Positions 10,056 through 20,864 of a stretch of DNA of 64,000 nucleotides are shown here, piece after piece (position 1 is the first letter of the stretch; every line of letters begins with the position of its first letter). The notes under the pieces are model-generated. The model saw nothing but the letters and a program-made list of their open reading frames with translations. It searched no databases and was not told where the DNA came from. Source of the stretch: Lepeophtheirus salmonis. Lineage: Eukaryota > Arthropoda > Copepoda > Siphonostomatoida > Caligidae. The stretch covers positions 14,880,001 through 14,944,000 of the forward strand of contig NC_052136.2 in NCBI RefSeq assembly GCF_016086655.4, in the 5' to 3' direction. The position numbers were made by a program, and so were the translations under genes.

Positions 10056-12440
10056 GTCGTTTAAAACGGTAATGTACTAAATTTTATATTGGAATCGATA
10101 CCATATTACGTCATAAAAAAATTCCGCTTATTACGTAACCTTCCTTTACACCTCTAAAAAAAACAAGTATGAGAATACCCCTCCTACCCCACCCCATCAA
10201 AAGAGACTTTCCTGTATGTGTATTTAGAGACCAATGATGTAGGAATCATGGAGGTCCGGGCCCCAATACAAAAAGCTCTGTAGTCTTAATTTATTCTCTC
10301 CAAAATGAAAACTGTTCAGATGTTCATTTAACGATATTTTTCGTTACAACACTAGCAAAAAAACAATCATAAAAAAGTTTTACTTTTTGTTATTGATTGT
10401 AAGTGAACCAATGATATGACAAGGACAGCAAATTGTAATTAAAAATTGCAACTGGAGTTCTTATCATTGTTTTACACGCATCTATATTCAGTATTTTGTA
10501 TTTGCTCTTTGCATGAAACCTTTTTGAACCAGCTATAATTGACTTTTATATTTGACAACTGATTAATTTTACCGTCTATTTTTTGTTGTTGCTGTTCAAA
10601 AAATGAGGGAGAGAAAAGAAAATCGAATAATGAAAAATACAAACTTGGATAAATGGTGTCTGCTTCCTTTGTCTCAGGAATGAAATATATCTTGTCGGAA
10701 GTCATTTCGAGTCATTAGTCACTAGTAGGTTAAGAATTTTACAAAGGTTAGCGGTCCTTAAGAAGGGAAATTAAAAATGAAATAAATAGATGTCAGACAA
10801 CTGCATACCCGGTCCATTACCAGATAAATAACTTATAATACCAGTCAAATATTAAAATATATAAGGGCTTAAAATGGTTAAGAACATTTGTTTACAAACA
10901 AGAAATGGGGATTTACTTTGACTAATTAATTTTCTCTGGGATTATTCAAGGAATCTGCACTTTTTTTTTCTCTCTACTCACTGTTTTAATTAGTGAACAG
11001 TTATGGGATATGTAACGAGATAATTGAATTTCAAACATTGTCTAATGAATGTCTTAAGGAGTTAATAAAAACTTTTATTATGAAATTTAATACTGATAAA
11101 ATAAAATAAATATATCCACCCTAAAAAAGTACTTTAATAGAGCATATGTAAAATAAAAAAAATTACTGTTGGTCATGGTGGTGTGATAGTCAGTAGGTTG
11201 TTGTTTAAATAATTTTTGATAATAAAAACGATGTCCTTCTGTTTCAAAATCCCTTTTCTGTACAAAATATAAGACGGATATTTGATACGGACTAAAGTGA
11301 AATGAAGTCTGTATTTAATCTACAAATATTGCATATTAGCAATAAAATGGTACTTCTGTATATATTTATTAGTTAAATCTCTCGCCACCTCCAATAATGA
11401 AAAGTAGTGACGGATGATTATTTTTTTAAAGCTTCAGTATATGATTTTTATTTAGTATAACTCGTCGAGTTGACTTGTCACACATCACTGATAAAAAAGA
11501 GTGTGAAAACTCTGAAACTATCTGAAAAAATGATATGGAGGTGCAGATATACGCAATACGGAACCACCATTTAAAAAAAATTATATGGAACCGGACAAAC
11601 TCTTGGTACAGAGATACGGATAGAGAATTTAAAAAAAATTTTTTTAATGCTACGCTTCCAAGCTCTGATAATTTGTAGTCATACAATTTTCAAAATGTGA
11701 GGGGATCAGCTATTCAAAAATAAAGATCCATTTTTCGTTAAAGGAATCATAAACTTCTTCTGATTCTTTGTTCCGATGCTGTCTTTCGTAAACTGATATT
11801 AATATCATAGTCTTAAAAAAAATGAAATAAATTAAAAAGTATCTTACATTTTTTAATGACGCTAATGATTTGGTAGATTTATTTATAGTTTTTCAATCAG
11901 TGAGGGGAAATGAGGGTGGTTCAAACCTAGTCTAATGGACCTACAATATATAAAGGTATGTATGTATACCTAAAGAAAAATCTATTTATAAAGATAAAAA
12001 ACCAGTGAATTTTAAACAGTCTTTAGATATTTTTATAAAAGATAAATTTGTAAGATAATAGCTTTAGGGCTTTTAAGAAGACACATTGCATTTCTTAACT
12101 TTAGGGATTGATATATATCTCCATGCATTTTGACTATACACACAAAAAAAACAATCAAATTATTTATTCACTTTATGCATTAGAAAAGGTTATTTTTTGT
12201 AATTATAAAATGAATCAGGGAATAGATTGTAAGGGAGATTGGGGGAAGTTGGTGTTCTTCAGTTTATAGCAAGTTTCTATAATATGTGCTCCCGGACTTT
12301 TGTGAAATAATCAGGCTTGTAAACGGAACGTAAAATTGAGCAGCGTATCATGGGACGTGCGTTCAATGAACGAAACGCTGAATGAAACGGAATTTTCTAA
12401 ACCCTAAAAATCAGATTTCATGAACTTTAAGCAATGGGCC
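10056..12440. other. No gene seen
   Basis: About 2.4 kb of AT-rich DNA. Open frames of 77-86 codons on the minus strand (10472-10705, 11426-11686) show no known motif. Confidence 0.45.
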
Positions 12441-12442
12441 CA

Positions 12443-12700
12443 CTAAAAATAAAAAAAAACTACTCCCGTGTTTAGGGAGGGCTGCAGTATAGTCCTGACG
12501 ACACACATGGTTTGCCTCTGGGTAGTTGGTTTACCCAGAACAAGACCACCTCCTTCATGACGTCCTGGTACACCTTTGCCCCGATTTTTCGGCCTTTTAG
12601 GAACCAATACGGGGGCATCCTCTTCCCGTTCGGTGTCAGGATTCCTAGCATCATCGCGGAGAATGGAAACTTTGTCCGTTTGACCAGTTAGATGGTTTTG
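12443..12700 (-). pseudogene. Transposase core fragment (maT-like)
   Basis: One minus frame reads MMLGILTPNGKRMPPYWFLK, then KIGAKVYQDVMKEVVLFWVN. This is the segment that normally lies between the first and second catalytic Asp in this family (compare MPPFFFRVWQKIGQEAYYKL at 4.6 kb). After VNQ the reading shifts frame; the expected Pro-Glu-Gly then Gln-Asp motif is only recognisable across frames. Both the start and the C-terminal tail are absent. Just upstream, on the plus side after 12703, a P-family end begins, so the P element probably interrupts or abuts this fragment. Confidence 0.6.
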
Positions 12701-12702
12701 AG

Positions 12703-12830
12703 CAGTGATGTGTTGGTCCTTATTTATGATCAAAGACTACGGTCCAGTTCAATCCAGTCCCACTTTTCGTTCCTTAGAAGAGGTAAAATCGATCCCTCGT
12801 GACATCATTGAGGATGGTTTTCCTATTTAT
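12703..12830 (+). mobile_element. P-family element end, copy 3 (partial)
   Basis: TGATGTGTTGGTCCTTATTT, then GGTCCAGTTCAATCCAGTCC, then CTCGTGACATCATTGAGGAT. The order matches the starts of copies at 18095 and 61441, including the GTGAC..CATTGA module. I could not place the other end. Confidence 0.45.
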
Positions 12831-13220
12831 AATTATCTTCTTCATAATATAATAAATTATTTATATAAGTAAATAAAAATATAAATAATATGTTTGTACT
12901 ATATTGCATTATAATAAAAGCAAGTATATTTTTTTGCAAGATCTGTGAAATGCTCTTAATACATATCTAGTCCTATCATATTAGTCTTCATCATTTTTCA
13001 GATGGAGGGAAAGTTTTGAAACTAGACTGAACAACTTTTGAATACAACCCATCCTAAGCTCTGACTTAATTTCTGGCTTGATATTCTCGGAGCATAATTT
13101 TTTCCATATTAATTAATTTTCTTCTGATTCCATTCTTTACTCCTTTTTATTTTATAAAAATGTATTTATTTGAGATTAATTTAATATTGAAATATCGTTA
13201 GTCTGGTACGTTGTCAATTG
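12831..13220. other. No gene seen
   Basis: AT-rich DNA with no supported feature. Confidence 0.4.
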
Positions 13221-13224
13221 GGTA

Positions 13225-13440
13225 TTATCAAAGGTCGAGACTTGAACTCTAAGCTATTTTATTTACACTCAATTCAAGAAAAATCCTAATATCATGGACA
13301 CTATATAATTAATGTAAACATGAAATGAACTAAAAAAAAATATCTGAGGCCCCCAACTGGACTCGATGAAAGTATTCAAGGACTTAGTTTTTTGAGCAAA
13401 GACTTGAGACTCAACATGGGCTTACAGTATAAAGACATTT
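13225..13440 (+). repeat. Dispersed repeat shared with 17080-17240
   Basis: Shared phrases in the same order: ATGGACACTATATAATT versus ATGAATCCTATGTTATAAA, ACATGAAATGAACTAAAA versus ACATGAAATGAGCTCAAA, and AACTGGACTCGATGAAAGTATTCAAGGACTTAG-type sequence. At 17.2 kb this block is followed by a tandem duplication. The function is unknown. Confidence 0.4.
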
Positions 13441-15800
13441 CTCCACCTACGGGTATGTGTATTTGATTTAAATATTAGCTTTACTTACGCTAGTTGTTAC
13501 AAAATAGGCGGCAAAATTTGTATGTTTATTTTGAGCATTGCAAAAAAAATAACAACACAAATCCCAAAATGGCAAAGTAAAAAGTGCGTTAACTAACCCC
13601 GCTTTAACCTATCTTTTTTATAAAGGAAAAATACCCACCTTGAATAGAAATGAAAATAAAATAGTTCATTAATCATTTATAATAAATTTCAAAATCTGTC
13701 AAATGATGAGTCTTGTATATCCCTATTTTTTGTTAATAATATAAATTTTCACCATCCCCACCGCTGTAAGAAAAATAAATCCTTTCATTATTTAAGATGA
13801 GTATGATTGAATTGGGTCATCATGAGCGAAAAATCAAAATAATAATTGAACGAACGAAGAGAAGAAAAAAAATATTACAAAGGTATGAAAAATGGTATTA
13901 AAAAAGAAAGATACAAATCACGCTTTTGAGAGTAGGATCTCCCTGAGAAGAAGGAAGAACAAAAAGGGTGTTCCGATAGAGAGAGAGAGCAATTGAATGA
14001 TTGTCTACACTTATCAACTAAACTTGCAGAATCATCACTATCTTCATTGAAGTAGCATCTTTTATCCAACGAATGATTGTCTGCAATATCAAATATGTAT
14101 CCAACGACATTTATGTAATCACGTGATTTATACTCTCCATTTATTTTTCTGGATTTTTACCCTCGAGAAAAAAAAATATAAAGGTGATAAGGATTTTTAC
14201 TTGACCACTTAGCATAGTTAGGCAGACAGAGACGGTTAATTCAGCTATTGTGGCGGGCCTACTTGTAGATGTTATGCTAAAATCTGGAAGGAAATAAATA
14301 AATAAGTTGATGGCTATTTCTGCAAAATACAATTTTTTACCAAAGTTAACTGCTCAAAGTATATAATACTCTATTGCAGACCCTATCTCCTCTATGGTGC
14401 TTACTCCTTGAAGGCAGTACCTTCACTATGGAATTCTTGACAGATGTAATAATCATGCATGCAGCTTACTTTGTAAAAAATGACTTAACCAATATAACCA
14501 ATATTTTCTCTTATTTTCCCACATATGGGAATAAAAATCTACTAAATTATTCCAAGTCTCTAGAATTCCATGCCCCAACTTCCATAAAATTACCACTGTA
14601 TTTTCTTTTCACCTGACGAATCTTCCCTTATCTGTTTCTTGAGCATTTACTCTTTGAATACCAACGACATATTATTAAAATGTGATCAATCCCACCAATT
14701 ATTAAATACTAATTCCAATGGTAGAAGGAATGTACTAATTACTACCAAATGATTGTAGGCCTTTATAACTGGATTGGTTTTTTGTTTTTGTGAGGTTGGA
14801 GGGGAGTTTACAAGAAAAAAAGAAAGGTAACAAGGTGCTGACTAACATAAGAATTTACCCTGTGTTTTGTTTCAACTATCGTTTCTTCACTTCTCCCCTT
14901 TATTATCATTCTGAATGTTGATTGGTTAAGTTTGAATTTGCTCATGGGGTCCCCAATATGTTAATGTCAATTGAACAAACACTTTTTCGAAATTTATAAC
15001 ATAATTTTCACTTATTTTGATATTTTTTGGGAGGATTGTTTATCCCAACAAACGAACCGTATGTAGGAAGCTTTAGACGTATGTATGTAAGCACGAGGTC
15101 CCGTTTGGGAGTCACTCACATTTTGGTCCTTTTCAAAGAATCCTCAAACTTCAGTGGCATATCCCCGCTCAGTCACCTGATTTCAAAAATATCACAAGAG
15201 CAAATGCTTTTAATTTAACTTTGATTAAAAATAACATTTGTGCAAAATAAAAGTACCATGAGAAAAATATTGCGAAATATAGTGTTATTTTGGAGACAAC
15301 CAGAAGTACTCAAAATCGGCGATGATGATCTTTTGAGAGTTAGTACACTTCTCTCGTAGAATGCCCTTTTGTTAAGTTATATACAATACTCAGGAGTTAA
15401 TAAATACTTTATTATTAAATCGTTTTATGAGTTCTGGTTCATGTTAGGACAATATACCCATTTTCGAGTTCGGTCGAGATCGAGTTTTTGAGCATTTTCA
15501 CATTATATGTAATGTAGTTACTATTTTTTAATGCGTCAACCCTTTGTTTCAGAGTCGTTACATAGTTTTTTACTGGCCTTTTGAGTGACACTATTTGAAA
15601 TTTGACTAACCATTACTTGAAAACTAGGAGCTTTGATTATTTGAGTTTTAGTAAGTCGAATTTTCAAAAAAAAATATTTGGAGCGAGTATTTGTAATTTT
15701 GAGCTATGAGTAATTTCGAATAATACTCGAATCCTAGACTATGGAACAATAAGGAACAAAAGTCTACCTAATGATTCTGGGACTTATTTGTTTTGTTTAT
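13441..15800. other. No gene seen
   Basis: AT-rich DNA with several 60-80 codon frames that have no recognisable content. ACCCTGTG near 14860 resembles an element end, but I could not pair it. Confidence 0.45.
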
Positions 15801-15807
15801 TTATGTA

Positions 15808-15842
15808 AGGAAAGGTTGCGAGATACACTAAAGGTAACGAGG
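15808..15842 (+). repeat. R-family short conserved block, copy 3
   Basis: AGGAAAGGTTGCGAGATACA followed by CTAAAGGTAACGA. Matches 7143-7180 and inverted 57512-57546. Confidence 0.5.
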
Positions 15843-16303
15843 TAAAGGAAATACTTTTATTCCTCATCAATAAAAACATAAAATATTCTAACTTTTGAGA
15901 AATTATCTTTCCCTATATTTTTTTCTCATTTATAAATCTGTAGAAAGAAGAACGTTTGAGTTATTTTTTTTTTTTTTTTTTGCTCTTTGTTCCTCTTGAA
16001 GATATGTATTAAGAATTATGATTGTTATGCTGATTTTTGTTTTTATTTTCGTACCTTCCAGGGATCTTTTTTCTTCATAATTGTAAATTAACTATGTAGA
16101 TAACTACATATACATATATATGTATAACAAAAGATCTTTCCATATATTCAAGTCAATGAAGTTTCCTCCAAAAAATAAAAGAATTGAAAAATCGTATTCT
16201 CCCACTATATGTCCATTATAACTTTCCGCCGACTTTCTATTTTATCTAGTACTTAGGGTTTTCAAATTGTCTGAGTGTGAGTCTTCTAGATAATAGCTGT
16301 GTC
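15843..16303. other. No gene seen
   Basis: Poly-T at about 15965-15981 and a TATATA run near 16110. No gene seen. Confidence 0.4.
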
Positions 16304-16451
16304 CGTATTGTGTCGGTCCTTATCTATTCGGTCAAGTTCAGTCTAGTTTTAGGACCTTCCGTCCTTGGGACCGGTCATTAGAACTGTCGATCTTTGATCG
16401 GACCAGACATCACCTTGTTCCTTGACCCTAAATAAGGAATGACACAACACG
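16304..16451. mobile_element. P-family element, copy 4 (short, about 148 bp)
   Basis: The left end CGTATTGTGTCGGTCCTTAT and the inverted right end CGTGTTGTGTCATTCCTTAT are a clear pair. Inside are TCCGTCCTTGGGACCGGTCA and GATCGGACCAGACATC. This is the smallest complete P copy here and the best guide to the minimal unit. Confidence 0.55.
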
Positions 16452-17075
16452 AGTAGTCCTTGACAGAGGAGGGGTAAACTCTCCACTCTATATACTGCCG
16501 GTTTGGAACAGTATGCAAAGTTTGCGAACCAGTACGAAACACGGTATGATACAGACAGTACTATGCAACAAAACCTCTTACCCACCCAATGAAGGGGATG
16601 TACTATAAAGGATTTTGACGAAATTAAACATAAATATAATTTGTCAAAGTATTAACTTATTTAAATTTCAAAGAGATGTGTCGTACATGTGTTGTAAGAC
16701 ATTTATTTAGGATATTAATGGTTGAATACGGGATAGGATTTAGTGGAACATTCAAGGGAGGAGGGGATATGATTTTTTTTTTTTTTTGCTTTTGAAATTA
16801 TGCATATAAAGTAAGACATACATAAATATATGTTTAGCTGTATGTAAAAACCAAGTACAGGGGTGAGAAGAAAGAAAGAAAGATAAACTAAAGGAGGGAG
16901 GGGCTAAGGATAAGTTAGGGATGTCTCACAATTTGTTCATCTTAGATGTCATTACATAAATGAATAACAGGGTAGAGGGGGCACTTGCAGCTACATTTAG
17001 ACTTGAGTTTACTTTTTAATGACATGCAATTCGACTTGATTTCAATATTTGGTAGTTGTTACTTTACATGTACAT
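16452..17075. other. No gene seen
   Basis: Poly-T at about 16771-16787 and a purine-rich stretch at 16860-16920. No supported gene. Confidence 0.4.
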
Positions 17076-17079
17076 GATA

Positions 17080-17240
17080 GAAACTCAATTTGCACTCGAA
17101 ACCTATTTTAGACTGAACTAAAGAAAATTATTAACACTATGAATCCTATGTTATAAATATTGACATGAAATGAGCTCAAAAGAAACATGAGTCTTAAAAC
17201 TGGACAGGATGAAAATGTTCAAAGACTTAGAACTGCATTA
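17080..17240 (+). repeat. Dispersed repeat, second copy of 13225-13440
   Basis: See the entry at 13225. This copy runs directly into the tandem duplication that follows. Confidence 0.4.
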
Positions 17241-17555
17241 TAACGACTTTTCCCTACGTCTGCTCAGATCGGTCCATACTAGGCTTCGTATTCAAATTTC
17301 TATGATACATAAAACTGCTCAATATAATTTAAAACCTTTATTTGCTTTATGAAACTTAATTTCGTCTCGATATGGAATCCAATGGACTTGGAGTATAAGG
17401 AATTTGTCCACCTATGCTACTTTTGGTCAATAATAGGTTTTCTATTCAAATTTCTGAGATGAGTAGATATACCTAAAAGTGCTGAATATAGTTTAAAACC
17501 TTCATTTGTTTTATGATACTTAATTGTGTCCCGATATGGAATCGACTCAGAATTG
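17235..17555 (+). repeat. Two-unit tandem duplication, about 154-164 bp period
   Basis: TATTCAAATTTCT occurs at 17289 and 17443. It is followed in both units by a CTCAATATAATTTAAAACCT-like phrase, then TTGTTTTATGATACTTAATT-like sequence and CGATATGGAATC. The second unit has an insertion of about 10 bp. The divergence suggests an old local duplication. Confidence 0.6.
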
Positions 17556-18090
17556 CCCCATATATATGAAGCGTGTTTATGTTTATGACTCGATAGCGTG
17601 AATTTTGAGGATCTATCACTAATAGATAGCATCTTCTTTGGGATCTCTAGACCTTACCTCCTCTCTCTCTCTCTTTCCTTCTCAACTTATTCCCCCCAGG
17701 GTCCCAAGAGATTATTTTGGCTCCTATTCACTCTACGTACATAAGCTTATTCCTTCTCCTAGATTCGAATATCTTTTTCTTCTCCCTGACTGTCAAATAT
17801 AATCGCATTTCCTATTTATAGTATGTACGTTTTCATAAATATTTAAGAGCTCATATTTGACACTTGGAAAAAATATAATTTTTATCTCAATTGTCAGTTT
17901 TTCTTATACAAAAAAAAAAATATTGATCCGTGTTTTGTTGTTATAATAATTGATGAATTAATATAATATATATATATATATTAATATACCAATGTTCTCA
18001 TGTTCAAGGACATTTTTATTGTTTGAAGCATTTTCCATAGTATTTGCAAGATTTACTTCGATTCAAATCCCTAATCCGTCTCAAAACTAA
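17556..18090. other. No gene seen; simple repeats
   Basis: (CT)n at about 17660-17675 and (TA)n at about 17965-17980. No gene. Confidence 0.45.
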
Positions 18091-18094
18091 ATGA

Positions 18095-18215
18095 CTAGAG
18101 TTGTGGTCATCCTTATTTAGTACCGCAGTCCAGTTCCATCCAGTCCAATCCCATTTATAGGTCCTTAAAAAAGGGTAAAGTTAATGTCTCGTGACGCCAT
18201 TGAAAGATTTTTTTT
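18095..18215 (+). mobile_element. P-family element end, copy 5 (partial)
   Basis: TAGAGTTGTGGTCATCCTTA, CGCAGTCCAGTTCCATCCAG, then CTCGTGACGCCATTGAAAGA, the same order as copies at 12703 and 61441. A matching GACCGATAAGGACCGGTCTT stretch lies at 18840-18900, beyond the transposase relic at 18234-18640. A transposon may therefore have inserted into a P element (inference). Confidence 0.45.
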
Positions 18216-18233
18216 CCTTTTAAATACTTTGTT

Positions 18234-18640
18234 ATACAATGGGTCTAACCGAAATTTGATGCGTGTACAACAATATTTGATCATATTTTTCAAGAACAAT
18301 ATGAGAAATACAAACTTGAAATTTTATTTCATAAATGAACATGTCATTTATTCCATATGATTCCCATTAGCTGCCACAACAGCTTTCAAACGTGTTCTAA
18401 AGACAAAGCAAGTATTCATGTTGTAGGTCTCATACATTTTGTTCAAGGTTGCAATGATGGAAGGCTTCAGGGCATTTACATTTCTGTGGAGAGTTTGACA
18501 GGCTTTCTTCTCCACAACTCTCTCAAAGGGTTCAGATATGGTGAAGATGGGGGAGAGTTGGATGCAGGGCAAAAACCAGAGAAGCCAACTCAAGACAAAC
18601 TTTGGACTTTAAGCCTTAAAGTTGTCATAAATACCTCAAA
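18234..18640 (-). pseudogene. maT-like transposase C-terminal fragment
   Basis: The minus strand ends KACQTLHRNVNALKPSIIAT, then NKMYETYNMNTCFVFRTRLK and AVVAANGNHME, a typical C-terminal tail of this transposase group. Just before it the SPDLNP-type motif appears in another frame as SPPSSPYLNPL, so there is at least one frameshift. The N-terminal DNA-binding domain and the first two catalytic residues are missing. A possible end TACAATGGGTCTAACCGAAA starts near 18235, but I could not find its partner. Confidence 0.6.
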
Positions 18641-18839
18641 TCTGTCTCTAAACATATATAACGTGGTTTAAAAAACCCCAAAATGTGTGGCAATGCTCAT
18701 TAATTTATTTGTAGGCAGAGTAAAATCAGGATCGTTTTATTTATTCAATGATTTAAAAGAATAATACCTTATCTCATGGAAAGAGGTCATGTGGAATAGC
18801 TGAAAGGAGGTAGTTAGTAACTACGACATTTCAGCTGTT

Positions 18840-18900
18840 GTAGTTACCACAAAAGACCGATAAGGACCGGTCTTAGGACTGGTAAATTTTATAAGAACAT
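18840..18900. repeat. P-family internal fragment
   Basis: AAGACCGATAAGGACCGGTC, then TTAGGACTGGTAAAT. Compare the CCTTGGGACCGGTC core elsewhere. It may be the far side of the element that starts at 18095. Confidence 0.35.
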
Positions 18901-19920
18901 AACTGATAGGAATGCAATCTTTTTAGATTTTTTAGACCGATTCAAATCTAATTATGAATTTTGTTTGTACCTAAATGAAAATTTTACAAAAAAAAACAAC
19001 ATCACAGTTTTTTATAAAAAGGGATATTTTTTTAAACGGTCCCCTATTTTTTGTTACAAATATCTCAAGTAGTATAAAGATTGAGGCATCAGTTGACATC
19101 ATAACAAAGATTGTTTCATATTTGCTTACCCTCAAATAGATAAGCGAAGCAATATGGAATCATAAGGATTAACAAATGAATATTGATCCTTCACAAATAT
19201 CGGATTTCATACGTTGCGAAAATAAACCAACAGGTTATTTTTGAGATTGTAAAAGGAAGTGTACTCCCACGGGTACACGAATCCTTCCCAAACTAAGAAG
19301 TTAGCTTCTAATAGGATAGAATACTGACGTATACCTTGTTGAAAGTACAATCCCTGTATTTAAATGCATTTAAGGCTTTTGAAACAAATTGCAGTTGTCA
19401 CCCTTTTTCATCAGACTTGAACTTCGCGTTTTAATTTCCCACGTTAGGAATAGTTGAGAATAAAGCCAAATAAGTTTCAAGAACCAGTAAATAGAATTTC
19501 CTGGTCCATTTTAAGTCATCATGGGACGAAATATCCGAAGAAACTCTAATATCAATTTTGAGAATAACTGTTATCATATTTCATATAAACATAAATAATT
19601 ATTACATTGCTTTTTATTCATATAAAAGTTCAGATAAGGATGATAATGATTCAAACACGTGACCTCATTACTGCTGTGAGTTAGTTTCTAGTTTTGTATC
19701 ACTCTTTGATGAGGGGCTCGTATCTGGAAAATGATTTTTTTATACTCCACCATTTCCATAAAATAACACTTAAATGCTTCATGGATTTAGAAAAACAACA
19801 ACAAGGATCCCTTTGTTGAATCCCGTACACGCCTTCCTGGAGAATATTTATTATTGAAGATGCTATAAACTCTACTTACAATTAAAGAAGAGAAAGAGAT
19901 ACCTAACTGAATCATATATC
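18901..19920. other. No gene seen
   Basis: About 1 kb of AT-rich DNA. No supported gene. Confidence 0.45.
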
Positions 19921-19923
19921 TAA

Positions 19924-20214
19924 AGGGGCGTCCGCAAGGGGTGGCTGGAGGGCTGTAGCCCCTCCCAAATTAAGGAATTTTTGCTTTTAACTAGATTTTT
20001 TTTTCATCGTTCAAATAAATTATGAAGCAGAGAAAAAAATTTAATATTTGAATTTTTTGTCAAAAATTAATTTTTTGTGACTAGCTTTGAACTTATGAAA
20101 TTTTTTTCTAACAATTTAATTTTTGAATATCTTTAAATTTTTGAATTTTTTTAACCAAAAAATTAATTTTGTGTGAATAGCTATGAATAACATATAATCC
20201 TGTGAACTCCCCTG
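19924..20214 (+). mobile_element. G-family element, copy 1 (about 290 bp)
   Basis: The left end GGGGCGTCCGCAAGGGGTGG continues through GCTGGAGGGCTGTAGCCCCT. The right end CCTGTGAACTCCCCTG pairs imperfectly with the left. The interior repeats AAATTTTTT, GTGAATAGCTATGAA and TTTTTGAATTT. The GGGCTGTAGCCC block just inside the left end recurs inverted at 23450-23460 as GGGGGCGACAGCCCC. No protein; probably a nonautonomous element. Confidence 0.55.
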
Positions 20215-20404
20215 TATCTCCAAAGATTTTTTTAACATTCAACCAATTTTGGAGTTTCCATACGGGATATAAAATGATAACTTTGTTTACTCCTCAAACA
20301 TACTTATATATCTGTGGCAAAATTGTCGTTTGGAGCGTTTGCCCTGGCCTGTTCTTGGTTATATAAAATAGGGATACTACACGAGTAGATTATTAAGAAA
20401 CAAC

Positions 20405-20795
20405 ATCTATATAAAGAAAGCAAAGTGTGTCTGTGTGTTAGTTTGTTTATTTTTGTGTCAGAGGCGAACTCATTTTCAACAAGAACCTCATATTAAAAAA
20501 ATAAATATAAGGAAGGTACATTATATAAAATAAAAAATAATAAATGTGACTTTATATGAGGCGTGTGTAACTAAAGGTCAGCCAAAGAGCGCTCTAGAGA
20601 CTAAAGTACTCCCTGGTTCACCATGTCATATTAAATAAAATTATAAAGTACTTATCGTTATTCTTTCATTCTTGAGGAGAGAACATCCAACTATTAAGTA
20701 ACTACTCATGATAATTCTCATGAAAAATAGAAATTAAAACTGAGGATTTGTTTGAGGGCTTACCTCCTATACTATTAAAATCAAATTTTGTTGTT
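20405..20795 (+). mobile_element. H-family element, copy 1
   Basis: Starts TCTATATAAAGAAAGCAAAG and is followed by GTGTGTCTGTGTG. The body has TATAAGGAAGGTACATTATA, AATGTGACTTTATATGAGG, GAGCGCTCTAGAGACTAAAG and CATGAAAAATAGAAATTAAA. The body words are shared with 31903-32430 and with the inverted copy 39555-40044. Another start-like word, CTATACTATTAAAATCAAA, lies near the end. This resembles a rolling-circle (Helitron-like) nonautonomous element, but the ends are unproven. Confidence 0.45.
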
Positions 20796-20809
20796 AGACG
20801 ACGCACCTT

Positions 20810-20864
20810 AATGTTTTATAAAATAAGAAATGCATTTGCCAATGTTTTATAAAATAAGAAATAT
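20810..20864 (+). repeat. Short tandem duplication, period about 31 bp
   Basis: ATGTTTTATAAAATAAGAAA occurs at 20811 and again at 20842 with near-identity. Confidence 0.7.

Noticed and set aside
15715..15740. TTCGAATAATACTCGAATCC, resembling a tRNA B-box
   Set aside because: No acceptor or anticodon stem could be built around it.
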